Origin: Actinopolymorpha sp. NPDC004070 | GTDB taxonomy: Bacteria; Actinomycetota; Actinomycetes; Propionibacteriales; Actinopolymorphaceae | Direction: 5' to 3' | Length of the DNA: 64,000 bases | Assembly: GCF_040610475.1 (NCBI RefSeq) | Contig: NZ_JBEXMJ010000001.1 | Location: 248,001 to 312,000 of the forward strand | Shown here: piece after piece, positions 9,096-16,161 of the stretch | Layout: each line of letters begins with the position of its first letter | Position numbering within the stretch: position 1 is the first letter of the stretch | Notes under the pieces: generated by a model | What the model was told of the DNA's origin: nothing | What the model saw: the letters and a program-made list of their open reading frames with translations, nothing else | Databases searched by the model: none | Position numbers and translations under genes: made by a program

Positions 9096-9796
9096 GCGCG
9101 GTGAACGGAACCAAGATGAACGGGACCGACACGAACGCGCCGGAACTCCCGTCCCTGCGGGGGTTTCGCAGCCTGCGCGACGAGGTGTCCGCTGCCCTTC
9201 GCGCCGCGCTGGTGTCCGGCCAGATGCGCCCGGGCGTGGTCTACTCCGCGCCCGCGCTGGCCGCGCGGTTCGGGGTGTCCGCGACGCCGGTACGGGAGGC
9301 GATGCTCGACCTGGCCCGGACCGGCCTGGTGGAAGTCGTACGAAACAAGGGGTTTCGGGTCACCGAGGTGTCCGAGGCCGAGCTGGACGACATCACCGAA
9401 CTCCGCCGGCTGATCGAGGTGCCGACCACGGCCGGGCTCGCGGGCAAGGTTCCGGCCGAGGTGTACACCGAACTCCGATCGCTCGCGCAGGCGATCGTGG
9501 ACGCCGCCCGGGCCGGTGACCTGATCGGCTACGTCGATGCGGACCGGCGGTTCCACATCGACCTGTTGCGGCTGGCCGGGAACGCAACCCTGGTGGACAC
9601 CGTGGCCGACCTACGGGAACGCACCCGACTGTTCGGTCTGGAAAACCTGGCCGAACGCGGTGTGCTGGAGGCCTCGGCCCGCGAACACCTCGCCCTGCTG
9701 GATTTACTGGAAGCCGGCGACGGCGAGGCCGTGCGGGTACTGATGCACCGGCACCTCGGTCACGTCCGCGGCACCTGGGCCGGCCGCGCCGAGTAG
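9092..9796 (+). CDS. GntR family regulator (FadR/FCD subfamily)
   Basis: Predicted 234 aa starting at a GTG that overlaps the epimerase stop codon (GTGA). About residues 20-85 form the winged helix-turn-helix, with the characteristic ALAARFGVSATPVREAM recognition region and LVEVVRNKGFRV wing. The C-terminal half is an all-helical FCD domain, with a D-x3-R region (DITELRRLIE) and later His residues (FHIDLLRL, EHLALLD, HRHLGH) suited to metal or carboxylate binding. It closes the operon and probably controls it in response to hydroxyproline or an intermediate. An in-frame ATG at 9116 is an alternative start. The protein is co-transcribed with its likely targets, an arrangement common for FCD repressors. 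Confidence 0.88.
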   Translation: MSAVNGTKMNGTDTNAPELPSLRGFRSLRDEVSAALRAALVSGQMRPGVVYSAPALAARFGVSATPVREAMLDLARTGLVEVVRNKGFRVTEVSEAELDDITELRRLIEVPTTAGLAGKVPAEVYTELRSLAQAIVDAARAGDLIGYVDADRRFHIDLLRLAGNATLVDTVADLRERTRLFGLENLAERGVLEASAREHLALLDLLEAGDGEAVRVLMHRHLGHVRGTWAGRAE

Positions 9797-9820
9797 CGCC
9801 GCCACCCAGGCTCGCAGCGG

Positions 9821-10399
9821 CTACGTGCGCGGCCGGCGGGTTCGCAACCCGTCCCGGACGACCGTGAGCGCGCGGGCCGGGTCCGCGGGGGTGTGGTCAC
9901 CGGAGGCGTGCTGGGAGTGCAGGATCCCGGCGAGGAGTGCCAGGAGGTCGGCCGCGGTGACGTCGGCGCGCACGTCGCGGGCGCGCTGGGCCCGGGCAAG
10001 CAGCAGGTCGAGTTGGGTACGGAGTTCGGCGGCGGTCGCGCCCAGCCGGGCGCGCACATCGACACCGGCTCCGGTCAGGGCGTCCACGAGGTCCTTCTTC
10101 GGAGCGGCCTCGGTCACCATCAGGTCGACGAACTCGAACAACGCCTCCCCGGGGTGTTCGGCGTCCAGCCGGGCGCGGGCGGCGTCGACCAGGCGTTCGA
10201 GCCGTTCCTGCACCACCGCCTCGAACAACGCATCCCTGGTCGGGAAGTGCCGGTAGAGCGTGCCCGGACCGACCCCGGCCCGCCGGGCGATCTCGTCCAT
10301 CGGAACGCTCAGTCCGCCGGTGGCGAATGCCTGCGCCGCCACCTCGACCAGGCGTGCCCGGTTGCGCCGGGCGTCGGCGCGGACACCTGGTTGCCGCAT
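9821..10399 (-). CDS. TetR family regulator
   Basis: Predicted 192 aa, ATG at 10399 with AGAGGAG 6 bases upstream. The N-terminal helix-turn-helix is complete: helix 1 (RLVEVAAQAFATGG), then MDEIARRAGVGPGTLYRHF with the canonical GTLYRHF recognition helix. The C-terminal ligand domain is of the common actinobacterial type and gives no clue to ligand. It is transcribed away from the SnoaL-like gene at 10581. Between them lie two palindromes (10444-10463 and 10480-10495) that look like its own operators, so it most likely represses both itself and the divergent gene. The protein converges with the GntR gene 24 bp away. Confidence 0.88.
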   Translation of the reverse strand: MRQPGVRADARRNRARLVEVAAQAFATGGLSVPMDEIARRAGVGPGTLYRHFPTRDALFEAVVQERLERLVDAARARLDAEHPGEALFEFVDLMVTEAAPKKDLVDALTGAGVDVRARLGATAAELRTQLDLLLARAQRARDVRADVTAADLLALLAGILHSQHASGDHTPADPARALTVVRDGLRTRRPRT

Positions 10400-10443
10400 A
10401 CGTACTCCTCTGTGTCGCCGATCCGGCCGCCGCGACCGTTGCA

Positions 10444-10495
10444 AACGGAGAGTTGTCTCCGTTAAGGTTCCGGGACAACCGGAGATCGGTCTCCG
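10444..10495. promoter_or_regulatory. Twin TetR-type operators in the divergent promoter region
   Basis: Two inverted repeats share one core. The first, 10444-10463, is a perfect 8-4-8 palindrome AACGGAGA-N4-TCTCCGTT. The second, 10480-10495, is CGGAGA-N4-TCTCCG. Their centres are 34 bp apart. They lie 45-96 bases upstream of the tetR start and 86-137 bases upstream of the SnoaL-like gene. The GGAGA-N4-TCTCC shape is common for TetR repressors. Assignment to the adjacent TetR is inferred from position. Confidence 0.72.
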
Positions 10496-10580
10496 ATTCT
10501 ATCCACGCCCGGCGTGCAGACCCGGTGCACACCCGGTGCGGGCGCCGCGTGAGGCGTGGACGTGACGTGGAGGAGTGAAC

Positions 10581-11039
10581 ATGGACAGCGACAACCCGGT
10601 CAGCGCACGCGGGACGGTCGAACAGTTTCTCGAGACGACTGTCAGCGGACGGATGGGAGACCTGGCGGACTTCTACGCGCCGACGGTCGTGATCGAGATG
10701 CCGTTCGCACCCGAGGTGCTCTACCCGGCTCGTACGGAGGTGACCCGCGAACAGCTTCGCGAGCGATTCACCGCCGGGGCGTCCTCGCGCCGGTACACCC
10801 GTCTGGACAACGTGCGGATCCACCAGACCGAGGACCCCGAGACGGTCGTCGTCGAGTACGAACTCGAGGGCGTCACCGTCGAGACGGAAGAACCCTTCCG
10901 CCTGAAGTACGTGATGGTCATGACCATCCGCGACGGACTGATCGTGCACAGCCGCGACTACGCCGACCCGCTCGCCGGTGCCCGCGTGCTCGGCAGATTG
11001 CCCGAGCTCCTCTCCTCGCTGGCTGAGCCGGCTCGTTAA
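10581..11039 (+). CDS. SnoaL-like / nuclear transport factor 2-fold protein
   Basis: Predicted 152 aa, ATG with GGAGGAG 5 bases upstream. The compact alpha+beta composition, the opening helix followed by MGDLADFYAPTVVIEMPFAP, and the ending IRDGLIVHSRDYADPL are typical of the SnoaL/ketosteroid-isomerase superfamily. Members act as isomerases, hydrolases, cyclases or plain ligand binders, so no reaction can be assigned. The closing DGLIVHSRDYADP (an intact D-x-x-D/DP end) is shared with the SnoaL-like group. It is divergent from the tetR gene and its promoter contains the twin operators, so it is probably induced by the TetR ligand. Confidence 0.72.
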   Translation: MDSDNPVSARGTVEQFLETTVSGRMGDLADFYAPTVVIEMPFAPEVLYPARTEVTREQLRERFTAGASSRRYTRLDNVRIHQTEDPETVVVEYELEGVTVETEEPFRLKYVMVMTIRDGLIVHSRDYADPLAGARVLGRLPELLSSLAEPAR

Positions 11040-11079
11040 CCGCTCGCGTGCTGAGTTCGGCCGCTGCCAGTATCGGGGG

Positions 11080-12072
11080 ATGACAGATCGGGAGCCGTCC
11101 GCCCGGCAGGACGAGCCGCACGTCGACACGTTGCACGGACGTGGCGGCAACCGGCTGCTGTGGCGGGACGTTCCGGGCCCGCTCCGCGCCGAGATCGAGT
11201 CCCGGCTGGAGAGTCCGGTCGTCGCGGCGGCCAGCAAGGAGGGCGGGTTCTCGCCCGGGCTGGCCTCGGTGCTCCGGCTCGCCGACGGGCGGCAGGTGTT
11301 CGCCAAAGCGGTCAGCTCGGCGCTGAACCCGGTCTCGCCGAGCATGCACCGCCGCGAGGCCGCGATCTCGGGCCGGCTTCCCGCGTCCGCCCCCGTCCCG
11401 AAGCTGTTGTGGTCGCACGACGACGGCGACTGGGTGGTGCTGGTGTTCGAGGCGCTGGCCGGTGATCCGCCCACCCTGCCGTGGGTCCCGGCCGAGCGGG
11501 ATCGCGTACTCGCTGCCCTGGCCGACCTCGCCGCCGCGATGACTCCGGCACCGCCCGGGTTGGACCTACCCGCGATCGACGTTCTGGACGAGGACTTCTC
11601 CGGCTGGCGCTGCCTGCTCGACCGGCCCGATCCGCGGCTGGCCGAGGTCGACCCCTGGGCCGCCGAACGCCTCGCCGACCTGGCCGCGTGGGAGACGCGC
11701 TGGCAGGCGGCCGCCCAGGGTGACACGCTCCTGCACGGAGACATTCGTGCCGACAACGTTCTCCTCACCGGCGAACGCGTGTACTTCGTCGACTGGCCGG
11801 CCGCGACGGTCGGCGCCGCCTGGGTGGACCTGGTGCTGATGCTGCCCAGCATGGCCATGCAGGGCGCGGGCGAACCCGAGGAACTGCTGGCCGGCCACCC
11901 GCTGGCCCGCACGGCCGACAAGGATGCGGTCACCGCCGTGATCGCGGGGTTGGCGGGCTACTTCGTGTCGAGGTCGCTGCAGCCACCCCCGCCCGGGATC
12001 CCGACGGTGCGGTCATTCCAGCGAGCGCAGGGCCTCGCGTGCCTGCGCTGGCTGCGTCAGCGCGGGCTGTGA
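11080..12072 (+). CDS. Aminoglycoside phosphotransferase (APH)-fold kinase-like protein
   Basis: Predicted 330 aa from the ATG at 11080. The kinase-like fold is shown by the catalytic loop LLHGDIRADNVLL (His219, Asp221, Asn226) and the metal-binding FVDWPAA (Asp238), with an N-lobe containing QVFAKAV where Lys76 would bind ATP phosphates. This superfamily includes antibiotic, choline, homoserine and macrolide kinases. Nothing here identifies the substrate. It probably stands alone: the SnoaL-like gene ends 40 bp upstream, and the converging TetR gene overlaps its last 16 bp. The long in-frame upstream extension from 10978 overlaps the SnoaL-like gene and is unlikely to be used. Confidence 0.78.
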   Translation: MTDREPSARQDEPHVDTLHGRGGNRLLWRDVPGPLRAEIESRLESPVVAAASKEGGFSPGLASVLRLADGRQVFAKAVSSALNPVSPSMHRREAAISGRLPASAPVPKLLWSHDDGDWVVLVFEALAGDPPTLPWVPAERDRVLAALADLAAAMTPAPPGLDLPAIDVLDEDFSGWRCLLDRPDPRLAEVDPWAAERLADLAAWETRWQAAAQGDTLLHGDIRADNVLLTGERVYFVDWPAATVGAAWVDLVLMLPSMAMQGAGEPEELLAGHPLARTADKDAVTAVIAGLAGYFVSRSLQPPPPGIPTVRSFQRAQGLACLRWLRQRGL

Positions 12073-12608
12073 CCTCGGGCGGGACCTTTCCCGCCGCGCC
12101 GCATGCGGGGAGCCGCCGCTGCGTCGGCCCCCTGCACGCCCAGGAGACGGACCAGGCTGACCCGCAGTGCTGCGGTGGCGGCCCGCGCCGACATGCGTCC
12201 GGTCCGGACCTCCTCACCGGCTGCGTGCCCCAGTGCGATCACCGCCGTGACCAGCCAGTGCGGGCGCAGACCGCGGTCGATCTCGCCGGTCCGCTGCCCG
12301 CGCCGGACCAGTCGCAGCAGCCGGTCGACGAACGGCTGGTGCCGTTCCTGGCCCGCACCCGGGTCCAGGTCGCCGGGTGCGATCCGCAGGAGCAGTGGAT
12401 ATCGCTCGAACGTCTGCCAGCTCGTCTCGACCAGGCGCAGCAGCGCGTCCACCGCCGGACCCTCGTCCAGCCTGACCGCGTCGATGGCGGCGAGTGCCTC
12501 CGTACTGATCCGGTCGACGACGGCGGCCAGGAGAACCTCCCGCGAGGGGTAGTGCGCGTAGACCGTCTGCCGGGTCACACCGGCCGCCGCCGCGATCACG
12601 TCCGACAC
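12057..12608 (-). CDS. TetR family regulator with a missing first helix (probably truncated)
   Basis: The frame from the GTG at 12608 gives 183 aa that begin directly at helix 2 of the DNA-binding domain (SDVIAAAAGVTRQTVYAHYPSREVLL) and continue through a normal ligand-binding domain. Helix 1, which a TetR protein needs, is absent from this frame. In another frame just upstream (12670 down to about 12610) the translation REPTRRIVVAVQLLQQ looks like that helix. The two pieces would join if roughly 10-25 bases had been lost between them with a change of frame. No ATG lies in frame upstream. It is divergent from the SnoaL-like gene at 12692. I judge it a recently broken regulator or a site of sequence error. 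Confidence 0.6.
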   Translation of the reverse strand: MSDVIAAAAGVTRQTVYAHYPSREVLLAAVVDRISTEALAAIDAVRLDEGPAVDALLRLVETSWQTFERYPLLLRIAPGDLDPGAGQERHQPFVDRLLRLVRRGQRTGEIDRGLRPHWLVTAVIALGHAAGEEVRTGRMSARAATAALRVSLVRLLGVQGADAAAAPRMRRGGKGPARGHSPR

Positions 12609-12691
12609 TGCTGTAAGAGTTGAACCGCGACGACGATCCTGCGAGTCGGCTCGCGATCGCGAGAGCTCAATCAGGGAAGGCGGAAGCAGAG

Positions 12692-13153
12692 ATGACCGTA
12701 CGTACGAATCCCGACGAGCAGGGGCCGCCCGAGTCGCTCGGGTCCTCCGAGTCGTTCGGTCCGCCCGACCCGGCGCGCGTTGGTCCCGAGCAGTTCGTCG
12801 CCGAGTTCTTCACCGCGTTCACCCGCGACCTGCTCGGGGGCGAGGACGTCGAGACGGTGCACGATCGCTACCACACCGAGGATGTCGTCGAGATCGTGGA
12901 CGGGAACCGATGGGACCGGGACAGGCTGGTCGCCCACCTGCGACCGGTACACCGAAACCTCGGCGACTTCTCCTTCCACGTGCACGAGGCCGTGCGCCGC
13001 GGCAACCGGATCGCTGCCAGACTCACGTTCCACGCAGTGGTGCGCGGAAACACCGTCGACACCGAGATCGCCCTGTTCGGTGAGTTCACCGACGACGGCC
13101 GGCTACGCCGCTCCCACCAGCTCACCCGGACACTGACCGCCGGCCGGGACTGA
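12692..13153 (+). CDS. SnoaL-like / NTF2-fold protein
   Basis: Predicted 153 aa from the ATG at 12692, preceded by a GGAAGCAGAG stretch. After a 30-residue polar, Pro/Ser-rich leader, the core starts at EQFVAEFFTAF and follows the SnoaL pattern: YHTEDVVEIVDGNRW, a central FSFHVHEAVRRGNRIAARL sheet, and a final FGEFTDDGRLRRSHQL strand. The His and Asp residues sit where the cone-shaped pocket would be. The ligand is unknown. The gene repeats the arrangement at 10.4 kb: a TetR gene divergent from a SnoaL-like gene, here with the TetR apparently damaged. A GTG/ATG start at 12620 in the same frame is possible but would overlap the regulator's 5' end. Confidence 0.7.
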   Translation: MTVRTNPDEQGPPESLGSSESFGPPDPARVGPEQFVAEFFTAFTRDLLGGEDVETVHDRYHTEDVVEIVDGNRWDRDRLVAHLRPVHRNLGDFSFHVHEAVRRGNRIAARLTFHAVVRGNTVDTEIALFGEFTDDGRLRRSHQLTRTLTAGRD

Positions 13154-13165
13154 CGGTCGACCCGG

Positions 13166-13906
13166 TCAGGCGGTGTGGCGGACGGCCTTGCCCCGTGCGG
13201 CGAGGGCGGCCAGGCGTTCGTTGCGCAGTTTGTCGTGCCAGCTGTCGTCCAGTGGCTCCAGGGAGTCCCGACCGGTCGCCCACCGCAGCACCAGGTCGGC
13301 GAGCGCGGGGTTGCGGGACAGCGCCGGTCCGTGCGCGTAGGTCCCCACGAAGCCCTTCGTCCAGGCGCCCTCGGTGTGGCCGTCGTTGCCGACCCCGACC
13401 GAGACGGTGGCCAGCGGGCGCACACCCGGACCGAGGTGGGTACGCCCGCCGTGGTTCTCGAAGCCGGTGAGCAGCGGCAGGGCCAGGGCCGGGTCGACCG
13501 GACCTGCGAGCTCGCCGACGGCGCGGCTCGGGCCGCGGTCCGAGCTCAGGTCGTACAGGTCCAGCCCGGCGTACTGCCGTCCGCGCGCGGCGAACGACGA
13601 ACCCACCAGCTGGTAGCCCGCGCACACCGCGAAGACGATCGCCCCGTGCTCGACCGCCCGCCGCAGACCGCCGTCGGCGAGCATGCGTTCGGCGGCCAGC
13701 GTCTGCGGCGCGTCCTCCCCGCCGGCGAGCAGGTAGACGTCGGCGTCGGTCGGGATCGCTTCGTCGGTACGGATCTCCTCCGTCTGCACGGGAATCCCGC
13801 GCAGCCGGGCCCGCTGGGCGAGGATCAGCAGGTTGCCCCGGTCGCCGTAGGTCGACAGCAGATCGGGATACACCCACACGATGCGCAGTGCGCTGTCAGT
13901 CGACAC
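13166..13906 (-). CDS. gatD: Lipid II isoglutaminyl synthase, glutaminase subunit GatD
   Basis: Predicted 246 aa. It is a class I glutamine amidotransferase of the CobB/CobQ type with the nucleophile Cys95 in FAVCAGYQL and the His192 in TYAHGPAL. The N-terminal VYPDLLSTYGDRGN is characteristic of GatD. It releases ammonia from glutamine for MurT, which amidates the alpha-carboxyl of D-Glu in lipid II to D-isoglutamine, a step needed for normal cell-wall cross-linking. Its start overlaps the end of murT by 11 bp, so the pair is co-translated. A glutamate or aspartate completing the triad is not obvious, as in characterised GatD proteins. The protein is cytoplasmic. Confidence 0.92.
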   Translation of the reverse strand: MSTDSALRIVWVYPDLLSTYGDRGNLLILAQRARLRGIPVQTEEIRTDEAIPTDADVYLLAGGEDAPQTLAAERMLADGGLRRAVEHGAIVFAVCAGYQLVGSSFAARGRQYAGLDLYDLSSDRGPSRAVGELAGPVDPALALPLLTGFENHGGRTHLGPGVRPLATVSVGVGNDGHTEGAWTKGFVGTYAHGPALSRNPALADLVLRWATGRDSLEPLDDSWHDKLRNERLAALAARGKAVRHTA

Positions 13907-15143
13907 GATTCAGCTCCGCTCTGATCTGCTGGAAGGCGGTGTAGTTCGCGATCACCTCCGCACGCCCGTCCGGCATCGTCGCCAGCGCGTCGGTGAAGGA
14001 GCGGACGTGGGTGAAGTCGACGCCGTTCACGGCCAGCCGGACACCCAGGTCGTACGCGCGGTCGCCACTGATCAGCACCCTGCGCCCGCGCAGTGGCGCG
14101 AAGTCCACGTCGAACAGCCAGGAGGTGTCCAGCCCGTCGGGGTCGCGGGCGTTGATGCACAGCAGTGTCGGCGCCTGCTCGGCCATGTCGAACGCCTCCA
14201 GCCAGCCGGCCGGGTTCTTCGCCAGCAGCAGCCGGATGGCCTTGCCGTCCCGCTCGACGATCGCGTAGCGCCCGGCGACCGAGGTGACCTCCGCCAACCG
14301 GGGCAGCGCGTCGTTCGGGCGTACGCCGATCCGCGACGCGACCGCCAGTGCCATCGCCGCGTTCGCCAGGTTCACCTGCCCGGGCAAGCTCAGCTTGACG
14401 TCGTGGCGGTTCCCGTCCGGGTCGACCACGGCCTGGTCGTCAAGCGTCCATTGCGCCTGAGGCCGGGCCAGCGCGCATCCGGTGCAGCGCCAGTGGATCG
14501 CCACACCGTCGGCGTGCGGGACGCGTTCGATGGCGCTGCCGCACTCGGGGCAGACCGCGGAGTCGTCGTGCCAGCGTTGACCGGCGGCCACCCAGCTGAC
14601 CTCCTCGGCCGTGCTCGCCGCCCACACCACCATCGGGTCGTCGACGTTGGCCACGACGTGCAGGTGACGACCGCTCACCGTGTCCCGCCACAGCCGGGCG
14701 ATCATCGCCACTTCCATGGCCCGGTCGAGTTGGTCCCGGGTCAGGTTGAGCATCGCCAGCACCTGGGGCCGGGCGCCGTCGCAGACGTGCGGGAGGTAGT
14801 GCTCGTCCACCTCCAGCACGGCGTACTTCGTGTCCGGCGCCAGGGCGAGCGCGGACACGTGGCCGTTCGGCAGGTTGGCACCGAACGGGTTGCTGGCCAC
14901 GGGTCCAAGTACGCCGACGGCCGCCGCGGTGAGCCGGGTGGTGGTGGTCTTCCCGTTGGTGCCGGACACCACCGCGACCTGCCGGCCGGCCGCGAGCCGA
15001 TGGAGAAGGCGGGGGTCGATGCCGAGTCCGACGCGGCCGCCGATGACCGATCCGTCACCACGCCCGGCCGCCCGGGAGATGGCCGCCACGCCACGGGTGG
15101 CGCGGGCCGCGAGCCTGGCTCGCAACGGCAACTGTGTGCTCAC
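13896..15143 (-). CDS. murT: Lipid II isoglutaminyl synthase, Mur ligase-like subunit MurT
   Basis: Predicted 415 aa from the GTG at 15143, which gives the N-terminus usual for MurT; a GTG at 15197 would add 18 residues. The ATP-binding loop is G-T-N-G-K-T-T-T-T at 61-69. The central Mur ligase domain contains the MurT-specific zinc ribbon, with CPEC and CTGC pairs separated by about 20 residues, and the C-terminal DUF1727 region includes VTSVAGRYAIVERDG. MurT activates lipid II with ATP and uses ammonia from GatD to make amidated lipid II at the inner membrane face. It is the first gene of a two-gene operon. Confidence 0.92.
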   Translation of the reverse strand: MSTQLPLRARLAARATRGVAAISRAAGRGDGSVIGGRVGLGIDPRLLHRLAAGRQVAVVSGTNGKTTTTRLTAAAVGVLGPVASNPFGANLPNGHVSALALAPDTKYAVLEVDEHYLPHVCDGARPQVLAMLNLTRDQLDRAMEVAMIARLWRDTVSGRHLHVVANVDDPMVVWAASTAEEVSWVAAGQRWHDDSAVCPECGSAIERVPHADGVAIHWRCTGCALARPQAQWTLDDQAVVDPDGNRHDVKLSLPGQVNLANAAMALAVASRIGVRPNDALPRLAEVTSVAGRYAIVERDGKAIRLLLAKNPAGWLEAFDMAEQAPTLLCINARDPDGLDTSWLFDVDFAPLRGRRVLISGDRAYDLGVRLAVNGVDFTHVRSFTDALATMPDGRAEVIANYTAFQQIRAELNRVD

Positions 15144-15346
15144 GACTGGTGACGCTAGTCGTACGCCGAGTCGTAGGCGGGCCGTTTTCCGTTGCACACA
15201 AGGCCCGAACAGCGGCGATCACTGATGACAGGTGACAAAAACCTGGAGGGCGCCGGAAGCCTCGATGTCCGGACTCGTCCGGTGGTGCATCCGGGGTGAA
15301 GGCCGCCAACCGGACGGGGAAGCACCGAAGATTTTTGCGGCACCCG

Positions 15347-15970
15347 CTACTCCGGATCGTCGAACACGCTGGCCTGCCCGCCGTCGTAGACGAGCAGCCC
15401 GTCCGAACGCTGCCGCACGCCCGGGCCTGGCTGGTGCGCGGCCACCGAGCCGTCCGGGAACAGGTGCCGCACCTCCACGCCGCGCACCAACTGGAGGAAG
15501 TCGGCGATCATCCGCCGGTGGCACCGCCACCACAGGCTCTCGCTGCACATGATCGCCGTGGCCCCTGCGCTGTCCGTGGCATCGGGGCTGCCCCGGGCGT
15601 CCGCGGAGTTCGCCTGGACGCCGGCGAGCAGGTCGTCGATTCCGGCCAGGAACTCGGCCGTGCGCATGTGCCCGGCGTACCCCCGGAAGGAGTCGTTCCG
15701 CCATGCCGAGTCCGGCGAGTCCGGCGCCACCTTGCGGAAGCCGCCGAGCCGGCGCTCCCACCGGTAGGCGATCCCGTGTTCGGGCAACCAGCGTTGGAGC
15801 TCGGACCGGGAGAACTGCGGGTGGCGGCGGCTGCCCGGCGCGGTCCGGACGTCCACCACCGTGGAGATCCCGGCGCCGCGCAGCAGGTCGACGGTCGCCT
15901 CGGCGGTGGCGGTGCCATGGCCGAAGGTCGTGATCCGGGCCGTCGGCGTCGTCGGCGTGGTCGGGGTCAT
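15347..15970 (-). CDS. DUF488 domain protein
   Basis: Predicted 207 aa from the ATG at 15970. The DUF488 signature is clear: TFGHGTATAEATVDLLRGAG near the start, VVDVRTAPGSRRHPQFS, a central WLPEHGIAYRWERRLGGF, and MCSESLWWRCHRRMIAD, whose C-x-E and W-x-C-H-R residues are the conserved putative active site. The family's biochemical role is unknown; members are often linked to stress or nucleic-acid contexts. The N-terminus has a short Thr-Pro repeat (TPTTPTTPT). The C-terminal DGGQASVFDDPE is not part of the domain. It stands alone between murT (150-200 bp upstream region with no gene) and the ankyrin gene. Confidence 0.85.
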   Translation of the reverse strand: MTPTTPTTPTARITTFGHGTATAEATVDLLRGAGISTVVDVRTAPGSRRHPQFSRSELQRWLPEHGIAYRWERRLGGFRKVAPDSPDSAWRNDSFRGYAGHMRTAEFLAGIDDLLAGVQANSADARGSPDATDSAGATAIMCSESLWWRCHRRMIADFLQLVRGVEVRHLFPDGSVAAHQPGPGVRQRSDGLLVYDGGQASVFDDPE

Positions 15971-16161
15971 GGGGTCATCGTCTCGTGGTCCCGGTCCGGG
16001 GGACTGGCGCGGGGGAGCCGCCCGTGTGTACGGTGTTGGCGCGCGTCGGGGCGCATCCGGTCCGCGGGAAGGGCACAGCCCACCTGAGTTGGTCTTTCAG
16101 CCGAGGTTCCTCCTTTTCGGCCTGATCATGCGGACATCGGGCGTGAGAGAAGGAGGCCGCC

